From the NCBI GenBank assembly GCA_030549775.1, contig CM060175.1, positions 13,476,455 to 13,540,454 on the forward strand: a stretch of 64,000 bases of DNA, in the 5' to 3' direction. The DNA is from Tamarix chinensis. Taxonomy: Eukaryota; Streptophyta; Magnoliopsida; Caryophyllales; Tamaricaceae. A program made the position numbers and the translations under genes. The notes under the pieces were generated by a model. It saw nothing but the letters and a program-made list of their open reading frames with translations, ran no database searches and was not told the origin of the DNA. Position 1 is the stretch's first letter. Each line of letters starts with the position of its first letter. This document shows positions 24,749-36,999 of the stretch, in pieces.

Positions 24749-26757
24749 CACCCCCATTTTTACTCCCTAAAATTTTCATTTTGAGAAGGGAATTGCATAA
24801 GCAAAATAGTAAATATAAGGTATTACCGTCGCATCTTACATGAAGAAGATATATCTAATACCTATAGTATGCTAGGTGTAAGGCTAATCAACCTTATATC
24901 TCAAGGATCTGGTGTGGTTGACACATAACCTGAGATTGACATAAAATTTAGGAAATAATAAATTAGAGTGCAAGAGAATTTTTTAACAGAGAAAAAGATC
25001 CATATATAAATAGCAAAAGTGAGATTATATGTTCGAACGCAACTCTACGTATAGAAAATTAGTGGGGAGATTAATGAATCACATATATACAAAAGAGGCC
25101 CAAGTAGGGGAAACCTAAGATTTGAATTGCCTAATGTTGGCATATAAGCATTCGCCAACAAAAAAAAAACAACATCCAAGAACTTCAACAGCATACAACA
25201 AAACTTTAGTTTCTCCCTTAGATGATTTAGGTTCATCACAATGTCACTAGGACATCAATATAATGAGATACCAAGTAAACTCTAGCTCATATGTACACCT
25301 AAAACATGGCTCATATAGAACATCATATAATGCATTGTATAACCATATGATAACATCAAGTGATAATAATCACAAAGTGCACATACCACATCATACACAA
25401 GATATGCATGTGCCACAAGATATAACTCGTGTAATTGAATGTAATCATAACCAAGGGAAAACATGAATCATGTTACACTCATCAAAAAGTATTATATTCT
25501 ATATTAGGAGCATTAACGAGAACATTGGGTTATATACCCCTAATAGCCAAGGTAATTCAAAATAAGCACGTAAGGCTTCATACGCATGAGTCGTCAGGTA
25601 TAACATAGGTAATTTGATGTGATATTATTTATTTAATCTCATATCTGTCACACCCATCCAAAAGATAATGCACTTATATCATATTATATCAAGGGGAAAC
25701 ACATGTTCCAATATTCAAAGATAATACCACACTCCACCCATTCTATGGCCATTAGGTCCCAAAGAAGGGAAGTCAGAACCTTTTTGGTGTCACGTAATGC
25801 CATGGTGGGGTTGGGTATACCAATACTCACCTACTCATGGTCATTGAACCATGGTGGCTTCGCCACTAAAGGGTATCTTAATTTTTAAGTATGTACACCA
25901 CTTATAAGGTTTGTGAATCCTAGTTAGGGTAAAGTAGGTACTAGGCCACTAACCACCATAGGGTCACTTAGGTTTGTTGATTGACCTAAAATGATAAATA
26001 AGGCCTATCAACCTATGCGTTTTGTGTGGTTACACTAAACACATCCATAAATGCTTATAGATTATAACAAACTTACACACGACATAATTATGGATCACAC
26101 ATAACCCATAGTGCATGTAGCCAACATATTTCACATGAATTCCATATTCCACATGAATTCCATATTCCACAGTATTCAAAGATCTCTTAAGGATTAGAGT
26201 CTTATTAAAGCGCTTTTAAACCAATTCAAGGATTATTAACCTAACATTGGAAAACATGATTTAGTTTCGAATATTTACTCCAACATTAAAACACTTTTAA
26301 ATACAAGATTAGAATCAATTCCAAAGTCAACTAGAAACTTCAAAATTCAACGTCATTCAGCAATTATTCAAGATAGTTACATAATGACCAAAATACCCTT
26401 TCAACTTAAAAATCTCATTTAAAAGGTTTAAATACTGTGAATTATTATAAATATATTAAAATCTTTTTTAGGGTATTATAAGACCAATTAAGGTTTGACA
26501 GGTGAAAATATCATACATATTTAGGTTAAAGACCATAAAATAAGGCTATATGTCATTTTTAGAAAATTCATTGTTCATGGTCAAAATTAATGGTTAATAG
26601 ACAAAGTCAAGTCAACAGTCTTACTTTGACCCTTAATGTTACCATCTTCATCATTTTAGCTTTCTAATGCTTAAATAGATATAACATGTCTTAATAAAGA
26701 TTAGTTCCTTAATTATTCATAAAAATGTGATTAATTCATATTAATCCAATATATGAT
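24749..26757. mobile_element. Partial copy of the giant LTR family
   Basis: Starts TTGTAACACCCCCATTTTTAC (about 24,748), the same kind of terminus as 14,827, followed by a GGTATTACCGTCGCATCTTAC block that parallels GGGATATTACCGCCACACTTAC at 14,912-14,933. The landmark TGACCAAAATACCC at 26,379-26,392 is shared with 40,281-40,294 and, reversed, with 34,320s. The copy is cut by the solo LTR at 26,792. A direct repeat CACATGAATTCCATATTC occurs twice at about 26,133-26,170. No gene found. Confidence 0.5.
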
Positions 26758-26791
26758 AATTAAGGGTGATTAGTAATGAACACTTGAATAT
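26758..26791. repeat. Left copy of a long target-site-like duplication
   Basis: This 34-nt block, beginning AATTAAGGGTGATTAG and ending CACTTGAATAT, abuts the start of the solo LTR. It is repeated at 28,577-28,611, abutting its other end, with three mismatches and one 1-nt gap. Confidence 0.85.
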
Positions 26792-28577
26792 TATTGACCT
26801 CGTAGGTCAATCAACCTTATGTTGATGACAACAAATAGGTTTTAGTGTCAAACTTGTTTAATTCATGTGTTAGCTTCAATTTCATATTTGAAATACACAA
26901 ATCATAAAGGGATAAATAAGGGTGCTCCAGAAACCCAAACTCAAGCTTCAACGAGTATGTTATATTCTTAGGTTTTATACACATATGACTTATATATTGA
27001 GTACTTATAATTTTAAATGATTTTATGTTTCTGATTCCATTTAAAAATAATTTTTAAAGGTCTTAAAATGATCTAATGCATAAGAAAAAATGGTTATAAG
27101 TGTTTAAGCAAAAGGATGCTCAAATTATCATTTCTTAAGCCCTTTTCCATCTTATCTAACTTGAAAAGTTCACCATAAATTTCATAACCATTATATTTGG
27201 GTTAAGAGTACTTATTTGCAAATATTAACATGTTTAATTTTACATCAAAAAGGACAACACTCAATTTTGAGCTTTATAGCTTACGTTATGGTATTTTTTG
27301 TAAAGGTGCGCAATGTAGAAAATTATTCCACTAATAGAGGTGTTTATCAAACCTATCGACAGGTTTCCAAACTAGTCAACTGGTTCACTTTTTATAAAAT
27401 TATGTTTTAGCATTGCTTTCAATGCATCAAATGGTTTATCAAACCATTTTACTAGGCTATCAAACCCATCAACTGGTTTAAATACCTATTGATATGTTTA
27501 TGAAATTGATCAACTAGTTCAGGTGTTTCTAAAATTTTTTACCTATTAGAAATTGAGCATTGGAGTACTTTTTACTCCCAATGGCTAGCACCGAATTCTC
27601 TCATCTTTTAGCATTATAAATAAGGGTTGTTAGACTTTAATAAAGACTAATTAAGCCAACACAACTCTTATAAAATAATCATTTTCATATCTTCTAAAAA
27701 TTAAGTAGAGTTTTGATTTCATGCTTTTAATCTAAATAAAATTTCTCTAGTGCTCAATTTGTTATTCATATTTAGCTAGATTGTTCTTACACTTGTAATC
27801 ATAGTTTTAAAATCTGGACAGGTTGTTGAATTAGTATCATAAATGGTTAACTGATTGAGTGGTTAGACTAGTGATTTTGACTGGTCAAACCAGTTGTACC
27901 TAATAAGTCAAAAAAATAAAGTATATAAAAATTAAATTACACATAAATTTAACTAAATTCTAACTAGTTTTTTAACCAGTTGGTTTTTTTACTTGTTCAT
28001 CGGCTTTCACTGGTCAAACTAGTTTTGGACAGGTTTTGACTAATTTTGAGCTCCTAATGACCGGTACATAGAATCTGGTCAGTTCCCTAACCAATTTGTC
28101 GGTTCGATGGTCAGACCGGACGATCCCATTTGGTTTTTAAAATAATTCTTATAATACTTATTTATGTAGCTTGTTTATTTCTCTCACATTTTATTATACA
28201 CTTTCATTTATGTAGTTTGTGATAAATCAATTATAAACACAACAATACTTTTCAAAATCCATTGCCAAGAGGTTGTGTGTGTCTAAACCTCATAGAAATA
28301 TCATTGGATTTGTATATCCATAAACCTAGAGAGGTTAACTAGGAAAAGGTGTAAATTAGCTCCTAAAGAGGTTAGTGAGACTATAAGCTCATAAACCTAG
28401 AAGAGTGATCATCATCAAAACATAATAAATAAAGATTTCAAAATCTAAAAAAAATAATCTTTCGGTAGTGGATATAAAGGTGCATTAGGCCCTTGAACCA
28501 CTATAAATTATTGTACAAATTTTCAATTTCTCACTATCTTTCATTCTACCCTATTCACCCCCTCTAGGATGTTTTCA
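26792..28577 (+). mobile_element. Solo LTR of the copia-type family
   Basis: Starts TATTGACCTCGTAGG and ends TTTTCA, aligning with the LTRs at 5,062 and 13,649. Shared landmarks are a TATAAATAA at 27,615, CATCATCAAA near 28,410 and TATTCACCCCCTCTAG at the end (28,550-28,566), where about 9 nt are missing. There is no PBS or interior. It is 1.79 kb, longer than the other two because of a ~345-bp MITE-like insert and an expanded set of short U3 motifs (27,354-27,520). Confidence 0.85.
27802..28147. mobile_element. MITE-like insertion in the solo LTR
   Basis: Absent at the same point of the other two LTR copies, just after CACTTGTAAT. It begins AGTTTTAAAATCTGGAC and ends GGTTTTTAAAATAAT, giving an AT-rich imperfect inverted terminal repeat (TTTTAAAA). 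The inside has many GGTCA/GACCGG-type words (for example GGTCAGACCGGACGAT), as in a common plant MITE group. I cannot name the superfamily. Confidence 0.55.
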
Positions 28578-28611
28578 ATTAGGGGGTGATTAGTAAAGAG
28601 CACTTGAATAT
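28577..28611. repeat. Right copy of the long target-site-like duplication
   Basis: 35 nt beginning AATTAGGGGGTGATTAG and ending CACTTGAATAT directly after the solo LTR. It corresponds to 26,758-26,791. Confidence 0.85.
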
Positions 28612-28985
28612 TATAAAAAATACTTTGAATATATGAAAACACTTTGAATGAGTGAAGAATACTTTTTCTTTTTTACATGAAGAAAAATTGTCAACTTCTT
28701 CTTCTTTTTCGTCTTCTTCTTCTTCTTCTTCTTGAGAAAAGGTATTTATATCATTGAATCATTGAAGAGTATATATAAGCCTATAGAATTTATCTATACA
28801 ACTCATATAATCACCAAACTTGGAAAACCTATATGGATGGATACATATAATGGACATAGCACAAGCAATGCGATGAACTACCTTAGCCCAATTAAGATTG
28901 ATATTAGAAAACAAAGAATCATTCCTAGACTTATAAATCTCATAAAAATCTATAGCAAAGAATGCCCCTAAGCATTTGTGTCTTG
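28612..28985. other. Unassigned, with TTC microsatellite
   Basis: 28,697-28,733 is a TTC/CTT repeat. The following open frame (28,732-28,971) has no recognisable protein features and overlaps the end of the L1 fragment on the other strand, so I do not call it a gene. Confidence 0.3.
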
Positions 28986-28989
28986 ACTA

Positions 28990-30610
28990 TAGAGCACCTA
29001 TAAGATATTATAGCTACACATAACCCTTTATGCCACTTTTTACTTTATCTTCAAGCACATAAGACCTTTGACAACTTCCAAACCCAACTTTTGACATGAC
29101 ATTACAACGTTAAATGTTGAATAATTTCCTGGTAGAACTCAACTTACTCAAGTCCAAGGGAACACTAAGGTATTTAAAATGCATATTCCCCTTAGTCCAA
29201 TTTAAGAAATAATATAAGCGTTTGTATCATGATTCACACCCCCAAAATAGATATGGTTCTTATCAAAACTGATATGAAGCCATGAGAGATTTCTAAATAA
29301 CCAAAATTGATGCTTTATTACCTAAATAAAACAAATATCACCACTATAAAAGATAAGGAGATCATCAACAAAATATAGTTTCAGTATCGCTAACCTATTG
29401 CACTTAGGATGACCATAAAAATGAGGAAGATCCTACAAAGACTCAATCATATGAATAAAGTATTCTAATATAATAAAAAGAGATAAAAGGACAAAGGTAA
29501 TTCTTGTCTTAAGCCTCTTTTACCATAAAAAGGATATAGCATGTAATTGTTCAAATATAAAAATATTTGACTTGTAAAACATAAGACATAATAAGCCCCA
29601 CAAGATGAGGAGGGAATCACAACCCTAGAAGAGTTCTCTCCAAGGAGAGCCAACTTACAAAATTATAAGCCTTCTTAAGATCAACTTTCATCATACATCT
29701 TGGTGAAATGTTCTTCCTCTAGTACATATGAAAGAGTTCATGATTAAGAAGTATATTATCACATATTGATATTCTCTTAATGAAGTATGCTCGAGAGGAA
29801 TGGATGATGGAATGGATAACTATCTACATTCTTGTTGTAAGAACCTTTGCGAGGATTTTGTAAAGAGTGAAACAACATTCAATAGGTCTAAAATCTATCA
29901 CCTTTTTTAGCATTTTCCACCTTAAGGATGTGATTGAGAAGGTTTTAACCCATAAAAGGTAGTAAAGACTAGAGTGAAAGATATCAGTAATCAAACTCTA
30001 GAGATCATCACCAACTAGATAGCATGAGGCTTTGAAAAACCTAGTAGTGAAGCCATCCAAGCCTGGGGCTTGGGGCTTTATAGGTGCTAATAAAGAAAAG
30101 GGTGTCCTTGAGTTTGTGCTTTGTTAATTGTTACAGGCAAAAGAAGTTGATGCTGAAAATTAGTAGATAAATTGGACCTTTGTGAAGGATATAATATAAT
30201 ACCTCTCCATGTGAATTAGAAACAAACAAAAAAAAGAAGAAGAATAGTTTATGAAGGCTTGTTACACACACTTAGGAGTAGAGTAACTCTAACCATCAAC
30301 ATCTTGAATCTTATCATCAATCTCCTTTGTTATCTTGCCTTCATATTTGCAAAGAAAAAAAATGATATTTTGAATCACCATGGTTGATCCATTTAATGCC
30401 ATATTTTTTTCTTTAAAAACCTCTCTTCACATAAAAGCAAATGGTCATAAAGCTTTAAGCAAGTATTTTCTTCATCTTGTAAACTGACACTACCAAGGTC
30501 ATAATTCAATGCTTGTTTAACCACCTTAAGGCTCCCTCTTTATTAGTGGAGATGTTGCCAATTAGTGGAGTTTAATCGTGAAGAATAATTTGAATATGCC
30601 TAAAGCATCA
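28990..30610 (-). pseudogene. L1-type LINE ORF2 fragment, minus strand
   Basis: Read on the minus strand from 30,610 down: EERFLKKK-W (region before RT), IDDKIQDVDG, KAPSPGLDGFTT-FFKAS (about 30,075-30,020; consensus KAPGPDGF), GKRGLRQELPLSFYLFLL (29,525-29,470; consensus GKRGLRQGDPLSPYLF), FVDDLLIF (about 29,375-29,350; consensus FADDLL), IYFGGV, FKYLSVPLDLSKL (about 29,185-29,145). The order EN-distal, RT, then the thumb-like region is that of plant L1. Many stops and frameshifts. The second catalytic aspartate pair is still present. No poly(A) tail or target duplication found. Confidence 0.8.
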
Positions 30611-32690
30611 TAAACTCCTTTCATTTACAAAGCGTACTAAACATACTCTGATCATGGAAAGTTGTACATCAAAATTCATCTACAAACTACGAGGATTAAA
30701 ATGGTATGCATGAGATTAATTAAAAAGATCAAAACACAAGGAATGTGGCCAAAATAAGGTTATGCACAACAAGTTCCAAATATGACCTAAACATGTTCAA
30801 ACTTTAACCATCCATGACTTATGTTATACTCAATCAAATGACATCATATTTTATATCATTTGAAGTAAAACACCTAAAAAAATTACAATGGAATAAATAA
30901 ATAAAATCAAGAGCATAAAAAAATCAAGAAGGTTAGGCCTAACTCAAGAAATCAAGAATTTGGCAAATTTGACACCAAGCAACATGCACACTCTTGGCCA
31001 TAACTTTTTACATACTTATTGTTTTTGTGAGATGTAAAATTTATGATTAACTAGACATCCATATACTTCATATGGAACCTTATTTGCGCCATAACCCTTA
31101 GCCAATTTTATTAGTTTTTCATAACAAAATACATCAATTTTGGTGGACCTAAAAAAGACCATTATCGTGTTTTTCTTAATTATTGTTTAGTCAAATATTT
31201 CAAATGACAACTTCTAATTAATTTTAGGCTTGAAATAACTTAATACCATGCTAATAAAGACTTCTCAACATCAAATATCATCATAATATCATCATAATAT
31301 CATGATTGATAGTCTCAATAAACATCATAGAACATGTTTGGACTTATATTTCATATAGAGCATGTCATCATACTTAATACTCATGTTACATAAACACATG
31401 TTTTAATGAGAGTAAGCAAGATCTTACCTCATATTTCAAGCTTACAAAATAACCACTAATAAGGATAGAATACACATGCCAACTACCACAACAATCACAC
31501 CCACAACTTTCCTTTGCACGCCTCACAATATCATTACAAAATACATGAGAACCTAATCTTCTCACAAACTCAACTTAAATATACTGATATGAGAATAAAG
31601 GATACCATATAAAGCTTACACTTAAGGATTTGGACACCTCACAAGAACTCCAAAATTCTAACCATCTCATTGATTCTACTTTCTTTTTTCTCCTTATGGT
31701 ATTAAGAGCCTTAAGTTAGCATATTTTGGAAAATTTTAAGCTTATTTTATGGTGGTTTAGGTGGTAGTGGAGATTAATTATAGAGAAAATAAAAGAAAAG
31801 TTGTCAAATGAAAAGATAAGGAGGATGAATGTGCTTGGTTGAATGAAATGGACGAGGAGTGGTGTGTGTGATTTTTTTAGTAGATTAGATGTATATGAAC
31901 ATTAATAATCTAAATGTAATAATGGAAGGTAATAGAAAAAATTCTATGATTGTGACATATGAAGGAGGTTATTCATGAGGCAGGTGGTATGTAAAGGAGG
32001 TATTATGCACCACAAATGAAAAGAAAGAGGAGTTGTGTCGTAATCAATAAATGAAGTAGGAAGATTTAGGAATATTTGATAAGGTTTAGTATTAATGAAG
32101 AGAATATTATTATTACCCACATAATTAATGTATGGAGGGTTTATATGGGAGAGGTTACGACTAATGGAGAATAAGAGGGATGTGAGTTTTGGTGGAGTTG
32201 GGAAGTAAAGGATAGAGCACATGCAACAAAATCTTAATGTAATTAATGAAGAATATTCCCTTAGGTTGTGTTGGATATGGTTTCGACATAAAGGTACAAC
32301 ACATTCCTGAATAAGAGATAAAATTAATGGCTAAGACTCAATACTTATCATGAGTGGAGGGCTTAGATTGAATATTATTTATATTAAATATGACTTAAGA
32401 ATAAAAAAATTATGTTTTGGTAAATAATTATGCTTGAAAATTAGCAAATAAAATTTTAAATCAATAAAAGATAAAATAATTTCTTTTTTAATTATTAATC
32501 ACTCAAAAATATCAAGATATAGTGCGTATCACGTCATTTATAGAAACCTTAATTATAGAATTGGTAATTATGTGTAATTAATTACAATAATTATTATAGG
32601 ATGTTTTATACTATATGTACAATTATTATGTGTATTATTATGATGGATTGAATATAAATTTAGTTAGGTTAAAATTTGATAAAATTTTGG
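30611..32690. other. Unassigned AT-rich sequence
   Basis: No gene, RNA or clear repeat structure found. An open frame on the minus strand at 31,944-32,222 looks like chance. A short direct repeat ATCATAATATCATC occurs at about 31,281-31,300. Confidence 0.3.
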
Positions 32691-33516
32691 TGATTAGTTT
32701 TTACCCTAATTTGGATAATAACTTGTATTTATTTAGCTGTGGAATCCAAGCTTTAGTAATTGGATCCCCCCAATTTGGTTACTTTAACTAGAATCCTTAA
32801 CCCTGTAGAGATTTTTTCCCTATGCACATCCTACCTTTCTCAACGTTATGCCCTCCTTCACACTATTTTTCCTTGTTCACTCTAAGCTTTACTCCTAATC
32901 CCTAATTCCTATGTTCCATTTACCCCTATCCCAGGCATTTGCATTCTACCCTTGCCCATTTAACCCCTCCTTACTCCCTCATTTTTGTTTTGATCCAATC
33001 ATAATAAATGCCCTTTGTTATATGTACTCATCTCTTTCTTTTCAAGATTCCATTTGCAACATCCCCAACTTGCTTCTTTATTGTTTCATGATTTTCACCG
33101 AAGTCGTCTATGTTGAAACTCCGCAACCTCACATTTCTCCTTATCCCCTATGAGAGAAAATCATGTTGCACACCCCTTGACAACATAAGAAACTCATGGC
33201 ATTGCTCCTTTGGTGTGCCCATAGCTCATGTCGGTGCCTTGAGTATTCACCACCTCCATTTCTTGCATGAACCTCTACTATTGCCACATCCTTGCTATGT
33301 GAGATATGCATGCCACCCTCCCCCTTGTTGCATGAGTTTTTTACATTATTCCTCCCTTGTGGCGTGAAGTCCTCACACTGCTAAGGCCATGCAACATGAG
33401 CTTCAACCATTATTCCTACCTTGCTGCAGCGTTGCCTTGCATAACTATCATTTCCCTCAATTATTTGTTGTCCTTTTTCTCGAGTTGGTTTTAGTTAATG
33501 TTTTTGATTGTTGTAT

Positions 33517-33553
33517 TATGTGTATGTGTGTGCGCGCACGCGCGCGTGTGTGT
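33517..33553. repeat. Alternating purine-pyrimidine tract (TG/CG)
   Basis: 37 nt of strict alternation: a TATG/TGTG start, a GCGCGCACGCGCGCG core, then TGTGTGT. This is a candidate Z-DNA-forming microsatellite. Confidence 0.9.
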
Positions 33554-34739
33554 TTAGGTGTTGCTTGCTTAGGTAGTCCTTAAGGTATCGTGGAGATGAC
33601 AAGATTTTGTGCTTTTGTGTAGCTTGGATTTAGGTAAATCTAATAACTCGTGAGATGATAGAATTTGTGTGTGAGCATGATAGGATGTTTAAACCTATAA
33701 TCATGCTAGGTTTTTACTTTATTCAAGTGTTATGGAAATGTGAGAATGTTGAAAGCATGATCTTAGATAGTTAGCATCTATGTTCAACTTGTTATTAAAT
33801 ATGGGATATATACATGTAGAATATGTGAAAAGGTTAACATATGCATGACTAGGGTTCTGTTAGGGAATATGGCCTTGTCAAGTTATTATTTTTATGTCAT
33901 TCTAAGTGTTCCATGATTATCATCATAAGTTGTAGCTAGGGTTGATATATATAGAATAATAGTATGCAAATAAGATAAGGGTTAAATTATGATAATTATT
34001 ATTCGCATGCGTTAGGGTTAAAAATGAGTTATTACATGCACCATGATATTAATTACTATCTCAAATGCTGAATCATGATATAAATCTATACATATGTGTT
34101 ACATGGGATATATGCCATATTAGAAATGCATACGTAGGGCTTTATATACGTGAGTTGCAAAATACATGCATAATGGAAAATATAGTCAATTGCTAAACCT
34201 TAGAAATTTCCTACGTACTAAACTATTGTGAATTATTATCTTTTATCCTTTTCATGACAAATTATCCTTATAATAACATTTGGTACAAAATTGGATAATG
34301 ATGGTGTAATCAGGGTTGTAAGGGTATTTTAGTCATTTTAACCTAATGCTTCTATTACAAATAATTGGACATGGGATGATCTTAGTATATCAATAGGTTG
34401 ACCTTATGCATTGAATTTAACCTTGAATTTGACCAATGACCTTAGGATTAACTTGAATAATTGGAAATAAAGGAAAAATAGTTAGGTAAGGAAATTAAAG
34501 TTATTGTGTATTATGTGATACCTGTGATCGCCAAAAATAGTACTAATAATTAAAGTAGAAGACCTCAAGATTGAGAATGTTTTACTCTCTAGGACTAGCT
34601 ACCTTAGAGATGAGGTAAGAGTCCTTGTTTTAGTTTGGTTTCACTAGTGTGCCTTATTCCCCTAGTAGGGCCCTAGTATACTCTATAGGTAACCTACTAG
34701 CCCTATGGGGGATATTAATATGTAAGGATTATGTAACCT

Positions 34740-35090
34740 CAATTGAAGAGTATTGTGTTGCCATAAGTGCACCAATATAATTGGTGTACTTTATATGTCT
34801 TTAGGTTGTGACTGGGAGGGTACTAGGTTGTTTTATGCGCTAGTATGATTGGTGTACATTATATGTCTCCAGATTGTGTCTTGTATCCTATCGAGTACTA
34901 AAAATAGAAATACCTAATGTATATGGATATCAGTAATGCATTTGATTGTTGGTTCAGTAGTTCCCTTTGTACCTACCTATATTTTATATAGATTGACTTG
35001 ATGAAATGGTTGGAAAGGTATTGTGTTGTTTTATGCTCTAGTATGATCAAAGTACTTTATACGTATTTGGGCTATCATTGTTCTTTTGAC
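34740..35090. repeat. Degenerate tandem motif, about three copies
   Basis: The pattern GTATTGTGTTG...TATAATTGGTGTACTTTATATGTCT recurs near 34,750-34,805, 34,819-34,875 and 35,018-35,070 with substitutions. It lies inside the putative inverted giant LTR, where related copies also have internal tandem arrays. Confidence 0.5.
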
Positions 35091-35640
35091 CTTAACTAGA
35101 ATTGATTTGGTTAGTTGGTCGGTAAAGCCTTAGTGTACTACTTGCCCATCATGAGATATAACATGATTCTTGTGTGTTTTGAGATTGATGTGAAATTAAT
35201 AAGTATGTTAGTTGTAAAGCATGAGACTTTGATGGTGTATATGTTATCTTATGGTGATTATATTTATTATTATCACATGTTTTTTTATGCTTTAAGCATG
35301 TTTTTTAATTTTGTGTGATTATGTGAAATGTGAGCATAACACTTCTTGTGAGGTATTATGATTTACTCAGCATGAGAAAATCGTACTAATGCTACATTTG
35401 TAGATGATCATGTACAATATATGGAGTGGCATAAGGCATATAGGTGTGGCGATGATTAGGGGGGTCCTTGGGAGGAGACTTCATTCTCAAAATGAGCTTT
35501 TAGGTCTAAGAGTTAGGGCAAAACAATGTCGTACCTTTGAGTACTAAACTTTGTTGTAGTCGGTTTTCCTTTAAGCTCTTATTTCCCTTATTGTATTTTG
35601 ATTATCGTTGTTGTATGGAGGATGTTTTGTCTATAAACTT

Positions 35641-36611
35641 TATCTATGTTATTTTCTCTTCATGCCTTGAATATAGAAACTAAATAATTATTAATATAGA
35701 TTAAGAATTTCATATATAAAATCTAAATAAAAATAAATAAAATCTAATGAAGATCAAATTAATCAATAAAAATTACCATGGAATACCGATCCATATCTAT
35801 CCAATTATAAAATTAATTAACCAATTTCTTGACTTTTTAATTATCCATTATATTTTAATAGGAATATATAACTAATATACTCTCTCGAGGTACGCATTCC
35901 TATCATCAATTACCAGCCTCAATATCTCTAGCCAAATAAATTAAATAAATGGCATTGTTTTAGGTTCAATTGATTAATTTTCCTCTCTTATTGTAGCAAA
36001 AATTATTTACTTATTCTCACAGCCCAGTCAATGTCTATTTATACTATTCAACCTAAAGTGGAGAATTTACTCTCATTCTCAACTCTACTTATCAGACTTT
36101 AATTAAATATAACCAACCTATTAATTAGATACAATCATGAAAAATAGCATAAAACATAAAAGGTAATTTATAAATCAAGCAATCAATCACTTAAATAATA
36201 TAAAGAGCATAGTTTCCCCATATCCATAGTAAAATAAAATTAGAACATATTGTTAATTAAAATAAACATAATCAAATTAAATAAAGAATCTAAATTATAC
36301 ATAAAATATTAAACCTAAGAAGATTTGAACATAAAATTACAAAAGTCCAAATCTAAAATTGAATCAAAAAATAATATTGTTCTCAAATCGGCAGTGATGT
36401 TGAAACTCTTTTTCTCCTTCGGCATTGGATACCTCGTGTTATCTTCTTTCTCTTTCTATTCTTTCAACTCTTTTTTCTCTTTGAAAATTTTGGCACTTTG
36501 TGCTTTCAACCCTCTTTATGTCATTTTCTTCTCTCTCTTTTTTCCTATTCTTTGGGCACCTTCATCACTTCTTTCTCAACTTTTTGGCCTTATTTTTTGA
36601 CCCTTTCTAAC

Positions 36612-36645
<34 letters not shown>

Positions 36646-36990
36646 TAATATATATTTAATTCTATGATATTTTATGAACTCTTGAATTATTAAATGTAGT
36701 AGTAATTCTTTTATGAGAGTTAAAATTTACATTTATTTGCCAGCTATTTATACACATTATATGGTATATAAGACAAATTACATAGATTATAAAATTTGGA
36801 AGGAAGAGTAGGTATCTATATATGCTTTAAATGCATATAATACTTATTGGTGTGAACATTCACCCAAGTACCCATAATACTCTCCCTTAAATTTTTATCT
36901 ATCATATTTTATTATACACTTTAGATATACTATCTCATTAAAAACCTTATCTAAAACAACTCAATAGAAAAAAAAAACCTAAACGAAGGG
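35641..36990. other. Unassigned AT-rich sequence with CT/GT microsatellite
   Basis: No convincing gene. 36,611-36,644 is a (CT)n followed by (GT)n. The open frame at 36,325-36,600 is Ser/Phe/Leu-rich low-complexity from TTC/TCT sequence and has no family features. Confidence 0.35.
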
Positions 36991-36999
36991 AAAAAGAGT

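Larger units (their letters stand above)
32690..35640. mobile_element. Probable inverted copy of the giant LTR family
   Basis: Blocks appear in the reverse orientation and order compared with 38,460-41,607. They are a pyrimidine-rich part (32,760-33,350) in place of the purine-rich one, ACCTTAGAGATGAGGTAAG (34,601-34,619) against the reverse of CTTACCTAAGCATCTTTGG, AGGGTATTTTAGTCATTTTA (34,321-34,340) against the reverse of TGACCAAAATACCCC, and TTTACTCAGCATG-CGTACTAATG (35,362-35,390) against the reverse of the CAGTACGCTGCATATTGAGTAAGG block. Both ends are eroded. The open frames at 32,911-33,583 are not convincing genes. Confidence 0.4.

Noticed and set aside
26471..26480. GGGTATTATA as the end of the giant LTR copy that starts at 24,749
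   Set aside because: The shared landmark TGACCAAAATACCC is only ~90 nt before it, whereas in the 38,460-41,607 copy over 1.3 kb follow the landmark. The similarity to the terminus is probably chance.
36325..36600. 91-codon frame looking like a membrane protein
   Set aside because: Phe/Ser/Leu richness comes from TTC/TCT repeats next to a CT/GT microsatellite. No start context or homology is recognised.
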